A stretch of DNA of 64,000 nucleotides from Desulfobacterium sp. GTDB taxonomy: Bacteria > Desulfobacterota > Desulfobacteria > Desulfobacterales > Desulfobacteraceae. The stretch lies in NCBI GenBank assembly GCA_016342325.1, contig JAEINR010000017.1, forward strand, positions 1 through 64,000. Reading direction: 5' to 3'. The position numbers and the translations under genes were made by a program. Within the stretch, counting starts at the first letter, position 1. Every line of letters begins with the position of its first letter. Positions 26,266 through 35,354 of this stretch are shown piece after piece. The notes beneath the pieces are model-generated. The model was not told the DNA's origin. It ran no database searches and saw only the letters and a program-made list of their open reading frames with translations.

Positions 26266-27633
26266 ATGGAGACAATGGCTCAAACAAAGGATTTCAGACA
26301 AATATTTACCGTTTCAACTCTCACGAGGGAGATCAAGACCCTCATCGAAGCGCGATTCCCTTTGGTGTGGATCTCAGGTGAGATTTCAAATCTTTCCCTG
26401 CCAGCTTCGGGTCACGCCTACTTTTCCCTAAAGGATGCCAACGCCGTCATTTCCGGTGTCATGTTCAAGAACCAGAGACGCAGGCTTCGGTTTGCTCCTG
26501 AAAACGGCATGAAGATCACCGGCATGGGACGGCTCAGCCTCTACGAGCCCAGGGGTTCCTACCAGCTCATCTTTGAGCACATGGAGCCGGAAGGCGCCGG
26601 TGCCCTCCAGGCAGCCTTTGAACAGCTCAAGAAAAAGCTTTCCCAGCAAGGCCTGTTTGATGAGGCCCGGAAAAAAGCGATTCCTTTTCTTCCGGGGAAA
26701 ATCAGCATTGTAACCTCTCCCACCGGTGCCGTTGTCAGGGATATCATCACGGTGGCAAAAAGACGCTTTCCAAACATTCCCCTTGAGATCCTTCCGGTAA
26801 AGGTCCAGGGACACGGGGCTGATTTAGAAATCTCAAGGGCCATGGCGCTGATCAACGACCGGGCCGGATCGGATCTCATCATCGTTGCCCGGGGCGGCGG
26901 TTCCCTTGAGGATCTTTCCGCCTTTAATTCAGAAACCGTTGCCATGGCAATCTTCAACTCTGAGATTCCTGTGATATCCGCCGTGGGCCATGAGACCGAT
27001 TATACCATTGCGGATTTTGTTGCGGACTTAAGGGCGCCGACGCCCTCGGCCGCGGCCGAACTTGCCCTGCCGGAAAAACGGGCCTTGGAACAACGGCTCA
27101 ACCAGCTGGAATCGACCCTTGTCAACGGGCTGTATGCCAATGTTGCCTCCTTAAGAGAGCGCATCAATGGGCTCACCTCACGGCTTCGGGATCCTAAACG
27201 AGTGGTGGACGACATGCGGTTCAGGCTTGCCGACCTTGATTCCCGTATGACCCGTCAGATGAAAAAACAGGTGACGTCCTGGAACGAACGGCTGGACTGG
27301 TTCACCCATGCCCTGTATGCCAACAGCCCTGAAACCACGATTGTAAAGGGCCGAAACGATCTCAACACCCTGGTCACCCGTCTTAGGGGTTCAATGACCT
27401 CAATCCTGACGGAATGCAGGGGCCGGACCAACGGGGAAACCCTGAGGCTCGAGGCCTTAAGCCCCATGTCCGTGCTTGACCGGGGGTACAGTATTGCAAG
27501 GAAGTATCCGGAAAAAACCATCCTCATGGATTCAACAATGACCCATAAAAACGAGACCATCGAAGTGATCCTTGCCCAGGGAAGGCTTCGGTGTCAGGTA
27601 AAAGAGACCTATGGCAAAAAAGAAGACATTTGA
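26266..27633 (+). CDS. xseA: Exodeoxyribonuclease VII large subunit
   Basis: A 455-residue protein of normal length. The N-terminal OB-fold begins FTVSTLTREIKTLIEARFP and contains VWISGEISNL. The catalytic region carries IVTSPTGAVVRDIITVAKRRFP, LIIVARGGGSLEDLSAFN and VISAVGHETDYTIADFVADLRAPTPSAAAE (listed in two parts of the family signature around residues 145-265). With XseB it degrades single-stranded DNA into oligonucleotides in the cytoplasm. It overlaps xseB by 23 bases and leads the isoprenoid-precursor operon. AAGG precedes the ATG at 26266. Confidence 0.97.
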   Translation: METMAQTKDFRQIFTVSTLTREIKTLIEARFPLVWISGEISNLSLPASGHAYFSLKDANAVISGVMFKNQRRRLRFAPENGMKITGMGRLSLYEPRGSYQLIFEHMEPEGAGALQAAFEQLKKKLSQQGLFDEARKKAIPFLPGKISIVTSPTGAVVRDIITVAKRRFPNIPLEILPVKVQGHGADLEISRAMALINDRAGSDLIIVARGGGSLEDLSAFNSETVAMAIFNSEIPVISAVGHETDYTIADFVADLRAPTPSAAAELALPEKRALEQRLNQLESTLVNGLYANVASLRERINGLTSRLRDPKRVVDDMRFRLADLDSRMTRQMKKQVTSWNERLDWFTHALYANSPETTIVKGRNDLNTLVTRLRGSMTSILTECRGRTNGETLRLEALSPMSVLDRGYSIARKYPEKTILMDSTMTHKNETIEVILAQGRLRCQVKETYGKKEDI

Positions 27634-27838
27634 AGACTCGATGACCCAGCTCGAGGAGATCGTAAAAGAGCTTGAATCCGGTAATCTTTCCCTGGAAAAC
27701 GCGGTGAAGCTTTTTGAGCAGGGAATAAAATGTTCCGGTTTCTGCCTGAAGAAGCTGGATGAGACCGAGGAGAAGATCACCCTTCTTTTAAAGGATAGCA
27801 AAGGAAACGTGAAGGAAGAGCTGTTTGACAATGAGTGA
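27611..27838 (+). CDS. xseB: Exodeoxyribonuclease VII small subunit
   Basis: A 75-residue helical protein with the family pattern FEDSMTQLEEIVKELESGNL, then SLENAVKLFEQGI and LDETEEKI. It forms the multimeric stalk around XseA. It overlaps both xseA and the prenyl-synthase gene, the usual order xseA-xseB-ispA-dxs. Confidence 0.97.
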   Translation: MAKKKTFEDSMTQLEEIVKELESGNLSLENAVKLFEQGIKCSGFCLKKLDETEEKITLLLKDSKGNVKEELFDNE

Positions 27839-28748
27839 TTTTGATTTTAGAGCCTATTTAACCGAGCGCCAGGCGGTTGTCAACCAACAGCTGGAAACGA
27901 TCCTTGAATCCCTTGGCACCCAGCGGGAACTCACCCGGGCAATGGGGCATTCCCTCATGGCCGGTGGAAAAAGGTTGCGCCCTATTCTCTGCCTTGCCGC
28001 CTGCGAGGCATGTGGCAAGGATCCGGCCCATGCCCTGGCCCCAGCCAGCGCATTGGAGATGGTCCACACCTATTCCTTGATCCATGACGACCTTCCTGCC
28101 ATGGACGACGATGATCTGAGACGGGGTATTCCCACCTGTCACAGGGCGTTTTCCGAAGCCACGGCCATCCTGGCCGGAGACGGGCTTCTCACCCACGCGT
28201 TCCAGGTGCTGACCCGGCCGGGAAATCTGTTTACGCTTTTACCCGACCCGGCTGTGCGCCTTGAACTTACGGCGATTCTTTCCGAAGCCGCCGGTGTCAA
28301 CGGCATGATCGAAGGCCAGATGCTGGACATGCTCTCCCAGGAACAGGAGGCCACCGCCCTTCCCTCTTCCCTTGACCGTCTGGAGAAAATCCACCGGTTG
28401 AAGACCGGAAAGATGATCCAGGCCAGTGTCCTTTCAGGAGCGGTTTCTGCCAATGCCGACCCGGCCATGCAGGAACATCTTGCCGTGTATGCGGATAAGC
28501 TGGGCCTGGCGTTCCAGGTAAAGGACGACATCCTGGATGTGGAAGGGGATACGGCTGTCATGGGAAAGCCTGCCGGATCCGATGAGGCCAACCACAAGAT
28601 GACCTACCCTGCCCTCATGGGCCTTGAACCATCAAAGCGCTATGCCGAGACCCTGGTGAATGACGCGGTTGACGCGCTGGCATTTTTTGACGAAAAAGCG
28701 TTGCCCCTCAGGGCAATCGCAGCGTACATTCTACAACGGAGACGTTGA
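27831..28748 (+). CDS. ispA: Farnesyl/geranyl diphosphate synthase
   Basis: A roughly 305-residue trans-prenyltransferase. The first aspartate-rich motif is LIHDDLPAMDDDDLRRG near residue 84, the second is FQVKDDILDVEGD near residue 225, and GKPAGSDEANHKMTYP follows. It condenses dimethylallyl and isopentenyl diphosphates to C15 (possibly C20) products for quinones and undecaprenyl phosphate. The ATG at 27831 overlaps the xseB stop; a TTG at 27825 has a better-spaced AAGGAAG. It is followed by dxs, linking it to the methylerythritol pathway. Confidence 0.93.
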   Translation: MSDFDFRAYLTERQAVVNQQLETILESLGTQRELTRAMGHSLMAGGKRLRPILCLAACEACGKDPAHALAPASALEMVHTYSLIHDDLPAMDDDDLRRGIPTCHRAFSEATAILAGDGLLTHAFQVLTRPGNLFTLLPDPAVRLELTAILSEAAGVNGMIEGQMLDMLSQEQEATALPSSLDRLEKIHRLKTGKMIQASVLSGAVSANADPAMQEHLAVYADKLGLAFQVKDDILDVEGDTAVMGKPAGSDEANHKMTYPALMGLEPSKRYAETLVNDAVDALAFFDEKALPLRAIAAYILQRRR

Positions 28749-28768
28749 TGATACAGGAGAGAGAGTAA

Positions 28769-30694
28769 TTGAGTCTGCTTAAAAACATCAGGACCGGAGA
28801 AGATTTAAAGAAACTGTCAAGAAAGGAGCTTCCGATCCTTGCAAAGGAGATACGGGAGCGAATCATCTCTGTTGTATCAAAGAACGGGGGCCATTTGGCA
28901 TCCAGCCTTGGCGCTGTGGAGCTGACCCTTGCCATCCACTACGTGTTTGACCTGCCCACGGACACCCTGGTCTGGGATGTCGGCCACCAGGCCTATGCCC
29001 ACAAGCTTTTGACCGGAAGGAATGAGACGTTTGACACCCTCCGGACCCACAAGGGAATCACAGGCTTTACCAAAATGAGCGAAAGCCCCTGTGACGGGTT
29101 CACCGTGGGCCACTCCAGCACCTCCATTTCTGCGGGGCTCGGCATTGCCAGCGGCCGGCACCTGAACAAGGAAACCGGCAAGGTGCTCTCTGTCATCGGC
29201 GACGGTTCCCTCACCGCAGGCCTTGCCTTTGAAGGACTCAACCAGGCCGGGGACTCCAAGCGGGATCTCATCGTTATCCTCAATGACAACGACATGTCCA
29301 TCTCCCCCAATGTGGGGGCCTTGTCCTCTTTCCTGAGCCGCACCTTTTCCTCCAAATATCTTCAGAACCTTAAAAAGGAGTTCGGTACCTTTTTAAAGTC
29401 CCTGCCCGGCATCGGGGATGACATCTACAAGATTGCAAAGCGCTCCGAGGATTCGTTCAAGACCTTTGTCACCCCGGGCATGCTGTTTGAGGCCTTTAAC
29501 TTCGATTACTTCGGTCCCATCAACGGCCACAATCTCACCCACCTGGTGGACATCCTGGAGAATATCAAAAAGCTTGACGAGCCCGTGCTGCTCCATGTGA
29601 TCACCAAAAAGGGGAAAGGGTATCCGCCAGCCGAGGAAAACCCGGTCTATTTCCACGGGGTCGGCTCGTTCAACATTGATACGGGAAGTTGCGCAAAAAA
29701 AGGAGGCACCGTCCCCTCTTATACCGATGTGTTCGGGTGTACCATGGTCGACCTTGCAAAAACCGACCCACGGATCGTCGCTGTTACGGCAGCCATGCCC
29801 GAAGGAACAGGGCTCAACACGTTTGCCGAGCGCTATCCGGACCGGTTCTTTGATGTGGGGATCGCAGAGCAGCACGCGGTCACCTTTGCCGCAGGCCTGG
29901 CCTCCCAGGGGTTGAAGCCTGTGGTTGCCATCTATTCGACCTTTATGCAGCGGGCCTACGACCAGATACTCCATGACGCCTGTATCGAATCCCATCCCGT
30001 GGTGTTTGCCCTGGATCGGGGCGGCATTGTGGGTGAGGACGGCCCAACCCACCACGGTCTGTTCGATTTTGCCTTTCTTCGAAACATTCCCAACCTCACC
30101 ATCATGGCTCCACGGGATGAAAACCAGCTGGCCAGAATGCTCAAGACCGCCATCGACCACGACGGTCCCATCGCCCTTCGCTACCCCAGGGGCAAGGGGG
30201 AAGGCGTTGTTGTGGACCCGGAGATCAAGCCCCTTCCCTTGGGGAAAGGGGAACTTGTCAGAAACGGTGAAGACATTGCCATCATCGCGGTGGGCCGGAT
30301 GGTGGGTGAGGCGATCAAGGCCGCCTGTGAACTTGAAACCCTTGGCATTTCCTGTGCAGTGGTGGATGCGCGATTTATAAAACCCCTGGACAAACAACTT
30401 TTGCTTGACACAGTAGACAGAACACGCGCTATAGTCACGGTGGAGGAACATGTACTGGACGGCGGGTTCGGAAGCGCGGTTCTGGAACTTCTGGCAGACA
30501 ACGATCGCTTCAACTGCAAGATCAGAAGAGTCGGCATCCGGGACACCTTTGTCGAGCATGGTTCCCAGGAAATATTGAGAAGCGAATATGGGGTTGATGA
30601 TAAAGCCATTGTCAAAGCCGCCAGGGAGATCGTGGGAAGTAAAGACGGGGCGGAAGGGAAAGACATTGTCAATGCAGACAGGGAGAGATGTTAA
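28769..30694 (+). CDS. dxs: 1-deoxy-D-xylulose-5-phosphate synthase
   Basis: A 641-residue thiamine-diphosphate enzyme of usual length that makes deoxyxylulose phosphate from pyruvate and glyceraldehyde 3-phosphate. Visible motifs are DVGHQAYAHKLLTGR, the ThDP/metal site VIGDGSLTAGLAFEGLNQAG, the transketolase-domain VGIAEQHAVTFAAGLASQG and DRGGIVGEDGPTHHG. The start is TTG at 28769 with AGGAG upstream. It follows the prenyl-synthase gene by 20 bases and runs directly into tlyA. Confidence 0.97.
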   Translation: MSLLKNIRTGEDLKKLSRKELPILAKEIRERIISVVSKNGGHLASSLGAVELTLAIHYVFDLPTDTLVWDVGHQAYAHKLLTGRNETFDTLRTHKGITGFTKMSESPCDGFTVGHSSTSISAGLGIASGRHLNKETGKVLSVIGDGSLTAGLAFEGLNQAGDSKRDLIVILNDNDMSISPNVGALSSFLSRTFSSKYLQNLKKEFGTFLKSLPGIGDDIYKIAKRSEDSFKTFVTPGMLFEAFNFDYFGPINGHNLTHLVDILENIKKLDEPVLLHVITKKGKGYPPAEENPVYFHGVGSFNIDTGSCAKKGGTVPSYTDVFGCTMVDLAKTDPRIVAVTAAMPEGTGLNTFAERYPDRFFDVGIAEQHAVTFAAGLASQGLKPVVAIYSTFMQRAYDQILHDACIESHPVVFALDRGGIVGEDGPTHHGLFDFAFLRNIPNLTIMAPRDENQLARMLKTAIDHDGPIALRYPRGKGEGVVVDPEIKPLPLGKGELVRNGEDIAIIAVGRMVGEAIKAACELETLGISCAVVDARFIKPLDKQLLLDTVDRTRAIVTVEEHVLDGGFGSAVLELLADNDRFNCKIRRVGIRDTFVEHGSQEILRSEYGVDDKAIVKAAREIVGSKDGAEGKDIVNADRERC

Positions 30695-30696
30695 CC

Positions 30697-31452
30697 ATGG
30701 AGAAGAAACGCCTTGATCTGTTACTTGTGGAGAAAAACATGGTCAAGTCCAGGGAACGCGCCCGGGCATTGATCATGGCCGGCAGAATCCTTGTGAACGA
30801 CGTTCCGGTTGACAAGGCCGGCACCAAGGTTTCATTGGATGCCCCCATCATTCTTAAAGGAGAGGACATCCCCTTTGTCAGCCGGGGGGGGCTTAAGCTC
30901 GACCACGCCGTTAAGGGCCTTGACCTGACGGTTACCGGACTCACCTGCCTGGATATCGGTGCCTCCACCGGCGGGTTCACCGACTGTCTGCTCCAGCACG
31001 GCGCCGGCAAAGTCTATGCGGTGGATGTGGGCTATGGCCAGCTGGCCTGGTCCCTGCGCCAGGATCCACGGGTGGTGGTCATTGAGCGGACTAACATCCG
31101 TCACATAGAATATGACACGATCGGCGAAAACGTGGACCTTATCGTGGTGGATACTTCGTTCATTTCCCTTAAGCTGGTTGTTCCGGCAGCAGAGCAGTTT
31201 ATGAAAAAAGGCACCCTCATCCTGGCCCTCATCAAACCCCAGTTTGAAGCCGGCAGGGATCGCATCGGCAAGGGCGGCGTAGTTCGAGACCCGGGAGTCA
31301 GGGAAGAAATTGTCGGGGAAATAAAAGATTTTTTTAACAACCGTGGCTATGAAATAGGCGAGGTGATCCCCTCCCCTGTTCCGGGCCCAAAGGGAAATCA
31401 GGAGTTTATAATATCCTTGCGATATTTAAATAATATATGTAACAAAACATAG
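30697..31452 (+). CDS. tlyA: TlyA family rRNA (cytidine-2'-O)-methyltransferase
   Basis: A roughly 251-residue protein: an S4 RNA-binding domain (MEKKRLDLLLVEKNMVKSRE and ILVNDVPVDKAG) followed by an FtsJ-like SAM methyltransferase domain with LDIGASTGGFTDCLLQHGA and DLIVVDTSFISLK. TlyA enzymes 2'-O-methylate cytidines in 16S/23S rRNA. The ATG at 30697 is preferred because it gives the canonical N-terminus two bases after the dxs stop; an in-frame ATG at 30688 is possible. Confidence 0.92.
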   Translation: MEKKRLDLLLVEKNMVKSRERARALIMAGRILVNDVPVDKAGTKVSLDAPIILKGEDIPFVSRGGLKLDHAVKGLDLTVTGLTCLDIGASTGGFTDCLLQHGAGKVYAVDVGYGQLAWSLRQDPRVVVIERTNIRHIEYDTIGENVDLIVVDTSFISLKLVVPAAEQFMKKGTLILALIKPQFEAGRDRIGKGGVVRDPGVREEIVGEIKDFFNNRGYEIGEVIPSPVPGPKGNQEFIISLRYLNNICNKT

Positions 31453-31485
31453 TGTTATTTATTAATCACTGGAAAAGGAGCTCTT

Positions 31486-33555
31486 ATGACTGAACAAATC
31501 AAGCAAATGAGAAATGTCGTTCTGGCTGGTCATGGAGGTGCGGGTAAGACTTCTTTGGCTGAAGCAATACTCTTTAAGGCGGGAGCTGTCAAGCGCTTCG
31601 GAAAGATCGAAGAGGGCAACACCGCCATGGATTTTCAGCCTGAAGAAGTTAAGAAACAGCAAAGTGTCAGCTCTGCCTTTCACAAATTTTCCTGGAAAAA
31701 ACATTCAGTAACCCTCATGGACACCCCTGGCGACCAGAACTTCTTCTCCGCTGCAAAAACCTGCATGCCTGCCGCCGACGGCGTCATTCTGGTCATAGAC
31801 GGTGTCAGCGGCCCCGCTGCCATCACCGAAGAGGCCGCCGCCTGTGTCCGTGCCGACAAACTGCCTTCGATTCTTTTCATCAACAAGCTTGACCGGGAGC
31901 GATCCGATTTCCAGGCTGCCGTGGATGCCTCCGTGCAGGCACTCAAACTTAAGACCGTCATCACCCACCTTCCCATCGGCACCGAGGAAAATTTCAAGGG
32001 CGTGGTCGATATCATCGCCAACAGGGCCTACCTCTATGATGATGACGGAAACTGTGAGCTCTCGGATGTCCCTTCCGAGATGGGAGAGGAAGTAGAGCTT
32101 GCCAAAGAGACCTTTATCGAAAGTGTTGCAGAACTTGACGACGATCTTCTTGAACGCTATCTGGAGGGCGAGACCCTGCCCTTGGAAGATCTTAAAAAAG
32201 CCTTTAGAAAGGGGATTATTGAGGCCCGGTTTTCACCGGTCCTCTGCGGTGCTGCAGTCAAGTCCATGGGCATCGATCTCCTGTGTGACTTTATCAACGA
32301 CTATATGCCTTCTCCCCTGGACAGGGGGCCGTGGATCGCCCTTGACGCCAATGGAGACGAGGTTGAAATATCCCCGGATCCTGAAGCACCCTTTGCAGGA
32401 TTTGTGTTTAACACCATTGTCGACCCCTATGCAGGAAGGCTTTCCCTGTTCCGGGTGATTTCAGGAACCCTTGGCAAGGAAGGCAACTTCCTTAACGTCA
32501 ACAAGGACGCAAAGGAACGGTTTACCCAGCTCCTGGAGATCGTGGGAAAAGAACAGAAACCCATCACTGAAGCTGTGCCGGGCGCCATCGTGGCCGTTGC
32601 CAAGCTCAAGGAGACCCAGACCGGCGACACCCTGACCATTGACCAGGAGATCAAGTTCACCCCGCCTGCCCCCATGCCGCCGGTGATCTCATTTGCCATC
32701 TCTTCAAAGAACAAGGGGGATGAGGATAAGATCCACGGTGCCCTGAGAAAAATCATGGAGGAGGACACGGCCCTTCAGATGAGACGGGAGGTGGAAACCA
32801 ACGAGACCATCCTCTCCGGCCGGGGCCTGGTTCACATCGAGACCACCATTGAAAAGATCAAGCGTAAATTCAATGTGGACATGGCCATCAGCACCCCCAA
32901 GGTGCCCTACCGGGAAACCTTCAAGAAAAAGGTGCGGGTCCAGGGTCGGCACAAGAAACAGTCCGGCGGCCACGGTCAGTTCGGAGACTGCTGGATCATT
33001 CTTGAGCCCCTTCCAAAGGGCAAAGGGTTTGAGTTTGTCGACAAGATCGTGGGTGGCTCAATTCCCAAGACCTATATCCCCGCCGTTGAAAAAGGCGTCC
33101 TCGAAGCGTGCCAGAAAGGCGTCCTTGCCGGATTTCCCTGTGTGGACTTTAAGGTTACCCTGGACGACGGCTCCTATCATTCCGTGGATTCCTCGGAAAT
33201 GGCCTTCAAGGTCGCAGGATCTGTTGCCTTTAAAAAGGCAGCCGTGGATGCAAGGGCGGTTCTTCTGGAGCCCATCCTGAAAATCTCGATCCTGGTTCCG
33301 GACGAGTATACCGGTGATATCATGGGGGATCTCAACTCCAGGCGTGGCCGGGTCCTTGGCATGGATACCGAAGGAGACAAACAGATTATCAACGCCAACG
33401 TCCCCATGGCAGAGATCCTGAGGTATGCCCCGGATCTTCGCTCCATGACCGGTGGACGGGGAACCTTTGAAATGGCATTCGATCACTATGATGAGGTGCC
33501 GTCGGACCTTTCGGCAAAGGTGATCGAAAAGGTGCTTAGCGAACGGGAAAATTAA
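31486..33555 (+). CDS. fusA: Elongation factor G paralogue (EF-G-like GTPase)
   Basis: A 689-residue translational GTPase. The G1 motif reads GHGGAGKTS instead of the AHIDAGKTT of main EF-G; G3 is DTPGDQNFF, G4 NKLDRE. Domains II to V follow in order (FVFNTIVDPYAGRLSLFRV, then the ribosome-contacting domain IV with KKQSGGHGQFGDC). The altered G1 and Phe-containing G3 place it among EF-G-like or EF-G2 paralogues rather than the str-operon EF-G, and no ribosomal-protein genes flank it. AAGGAG precedes the ATG. A strong terminator follows. Confidence 0.85.
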   Translation: MTEQIKQMRNVVLAGHGGAGKTSLAEAILFKAGAVKRFGKIEEGNTAMDFQPEEVKKQQSVSSAFHKFSWKKHSVTLMDTPGDQNFFSAAKTCMPAADGVILVIDGVSGPAAITEEAAACVRADKLPSILFINKLDRERSDFQAAVDASVQALKLKTVITHLPIGTEENFKGVVDIIANRAYLYDDDGNCELSDVPSEMGEEVELAKETFIESVAELDDDLLERYLEGETLPLEDLKKAFRKGIIEARFSPVLCGAAVKSMGIDLLCDFINDYMPSPLDRGPWIALDANGDEVEISPDPEAPFAGFVFNTIVDPYAGRLSLFRVISGTLGKEGNFLNVNKDAKERFTQLLEIVGKEQKPITEAVPGAIVAVAKLKETQTGDTLTIDQEIKFTPPAPMPPVISFAISSKNKGDEDKIHGALRKIMEEDTALQMRREVETNETILSGRGLVHIETTIEKIKRKFNVDMAISTPKVPYRETFKKKVRVQGRHKKQSGGHGQFGDCWIILEPLPKGKGFEFVDKIVGGSIPKTYIPAVEKGVLEACQKGVLAGFPCVDFKVTLDDGSYHSVDSSEMAFKVAGSVAFKKAAVDARAVLLEPILKISILVPDEYTGDIMGDLNSRRGRVLGMDTEGDKQIINANVPMAEILRYAPDLRSMTGGRGTFEMAFDHYDEVPSDLSAKVIEKVLSEREN

Positions 33556-33571
33556 GCAAACCAAAGTTTAA

Positions 33572-33596
33572 GGGGACAGATTATAAATCTGTCCCC
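33572..33596. repeat. Perfect hairpin after the EF-G-like gene
   Basis: GGGGACAGATT and AATCTGTCCCC form an 11-base-pair stem with a three-base loop. GGGGACAGATT-type palindromes are common REP-like intergenic elements in deltaproteobacteria. There is no T-run, so it is more likely an mRNA-end stabiliser or repeat than the terminator itself. Confidence 0.6.
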
Positions 33597-33600
33597 ATTG

Positions 33601-33646
33601 AAAAAAGCTGCAACTGCCAGCCAATCAGCAGTTGCAGCTTTTTTTT
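33601..33646 (+). terminator. Strong terminator between housekeeping and polyketide-type regions
   Basis: A 17-base-pair perfect stem (AAAAAAGCTGCAACTGC with its complement) around a ten-base loop ends in eight T residues. The A/T-flanked stem should work in both directions and isolates the next operon. Confidence 0.92.
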
Positions 33647-33737
33647 GTACGGTTCAATGGTGAATATTGAAAGAGCACTTGATAATCTTTTAAAAAATAG
33701 ATAATAACTCTCAATAAACTGAACAAATAGCGTTCCA

Positions 33738-33743
33738 TATAAT
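33738..33743 (+). promoter_or_regulatory. Possible -10 element ahead of the first acyl-carrier-protein gene
   Basis: A perfect TATAAT lies 27 bases before the ATG of the acyl carrier protein gene. No convincing -35 hexamer is seen at the expected distance, so the promoter may need an activator. No other candidate is seen in the 117 bases after the terminator. Confidence 0.35.
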
Positions 33744-33769
33744 CAATTTACAAGTAGGGAATTTTGCAG

Positions 33770-34030
33770 ATGGAAAAAATTATAACAGCGGTCAACCAAT
33801 TACTCGAACAGGAATTTGAAATTGACCCCGACCTGCTGAAACCCGAAGCGTTGTTAAAAGAGGATCTTGATCTGGACAGCCTGGATGCGGTTGACATGAT
33901 CGTTGCCATTGATCATGAGTTCGGTATCCGTATCGAAGAGGAGCAGGCCAAGAACCTGCGCATCCTCAAAGACATATACGATATCATTCACGACTTGGCC
34001 ACCGCCGAGGTCGGAGATACGGACCGTTGA
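33770..34030 (+). CDS. Acyl carrier protein
   Basis: An 86-residue acidic protein with the phosphopantetheine-attachment sequence DLDLDSLDAVDMIV (Ser near residue 37) and a recognition helix following it. It would carry growing acyl chains as thioesters. It begins the left, plus-strand arm of the polyene-like cluster. The ATG at 33770 gives the natural N-terminus MEKII; a TTG six bases upstream is also possible. Its stop overlaps the TTG start of the radical SAM gene. Confidence 0.93.
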   Translation: MEKIITAVNQLLEQEFEIDPDLLKPEALLKEDLDLDSLDAVDMIVAIDHEFGIRIEEEQAKNLRILKDIYDIIHDLATAEVGDTDR

Positions 34031-35331
34031 AAGTTCTGCTGATCAACCCTCCCAACCATGGGAGAAGCATTCCCGAAGAAGAGTACGGGATCACATCCAT
34101 TAAGGCGATTTTCAAGGGAGAACCCCTGGCCCTTGAGGTGATTGCAGGTAACCTATATGACCACGACGTCATGATCCTGGACTTAAAGGTGGATCCCCTT
34201 TCAATCCTCATGGAGACCGTCAACCGGTTCCAGCCGGACATTGTGGGAATCACTTCGGTCACCTGTGAAGCAGACGCCCTCATCGACATTGCAACCACCA
34301 TCAAAAGGGAGCTATCCGGGGATGCCCCGATTGTGGTGGCAGGCGGCCACCACGCCTCCTGTGATCCCGACTATTTTAACATCGAGTCCATTGATTACAT
34401 TGTTTGCGGTGTGGGCAAGGCAAGCTTTAGAACGCTTATCAACGCCATTGAAAAACAGTGCCCGGTATCCATTCCCGGGGTGGCCAAGACCGATCCCTCG
34501 ACCCGGCTTGATCTTACGCCCAGAAAATACACGTTTGAGGACCTGGTGGATCATCGACCGCCAAGGTACGACCTTGTAGAGCGCTACCGGGATACCTATG
34601 TCATGGGGGGGATAGGCAAGGCAGGGTTTGTGGTCACGGCCTATGGATGTGTCCATGCCTGCTCGTTTTGTTCCATTCCCGCCATCACCCAAGGCAGTTA
34701 TCTTACCCATTCCATCGCTGCTTCCATCGCTAACATGAAAACCCTGGATTCGGTTTCCCTCATCCGATGTGTTGACGCCAACACCTTTGGGAATATTCCC
34801 TTTGCCAATAAGTTTGCAAGGGCAATCATTGAATCAAAGGTGAACAAGAAGATCGTTGCAGATGTCCGGGCAGATACCGTTGTCAACCATCCCGAAGTGA
34901 TCGACCTGTGGCAACAGGCGGGCCTTGTAGCCGTTGTGATCGGTTTTGAAGAGATCGATGACCGGCGCCTGGCGTTTTTCAACAAAAAAAGCAGTGTCCA
35001 AACAAACATTAAGGCCCTGGACCATTTAAAAAAGACAGGACTCAAGGTTATTGGTGACTTTATCATCTCCCCGGACTACGATCGCCGGGATTTTAAGGCC
35101 CTTGAGACCTTTATCGACACCCATGACATTGAACTTCCCGTTCCTTCGATCCTTACCCCCATCCCGGGAACGCCCCTTTACCGGCATATGAAAGATAAAA
35201 TCGAAATCACGGATCTTTCCTATTATACGTTTTCCAATGCGGTGACGGAAACAACCCTTGGGAAAGCGGAATTTTATACCCTCTATGCCGACCTCTTCAA
35301 AAAATTTCACAGCCACATTTCCAAAAGCTAA
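34027..35331 (+). CDS. Cobalamin-binding-type radical SAM enzyme
   Basis: A 434-residue protein. An N-terminal Rossmann-like B12-binding-type domain (MKVLLINPPNHG, then VGITSVTCEADAL and VVAGGHHASCDP) is followed by the radical SAM domain with YGCVHACSFCSIPAITQG (CxxxCxxC near residue 213). Such class B enzymes methylate unactivated carbons or remodel rings without oxygen. Standing between an acyl carrier protein and a ketosynthase, it probably tailors a carrier-bound acyl or aryl group. The start is a TTG at 34027 overlapping the previous stop. The histidine ligand of base-off B12 binding is not clearly seen. Confidence 0.85.
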   Translation: MKVLLINPPNHGRSIPEEEYGITSIKAIFKGEPLALEVIAGNLYDHDVMILDLKVDPLSILMETVNRFQPDIVGITSVTCEADALIDIATTIKRELSGDAPIVVAGGHHASCDPDYFNIESIDYIVCGVGKASFRTLINAIEKQCPVSIPGVAKTDPSTRLDLTPRKYTFEDLVDHRPPRYDLVERYRDTYVMGGIGKAGFVVTAYGCVHACSFCSIPAITQGSYLTHSIAASIANMKTLDSVSLIRCVDANTFGNIPFANKFARAIIESKVNKKIVADVRADTVVNHPEVIDLWQQAGLVAVVIGFEEIDDRRLAFFNKKSSVQTNIKALDHLKKTGLKVIGDFIISPDYDRRDFKALETFIDTHDIELPVPSILTPIPGTPLYRHMKDKIEITDLSYYTFSNAVTETTLGKAEFYTLYADLFKKFHSHISKS

Positions 35332-35354
35332 TAACACGCCCCAGGAGAATCCCA

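Noticed and set aside
29393-30559. Long open frame of 388 codons on the strand opposite dxs
   Set aside because: It is the shadow of a high-GC coding gene; the translation is low in hydrophobic order, has no recognisable motif, and dxs on the plus strand is complete with all signatures.
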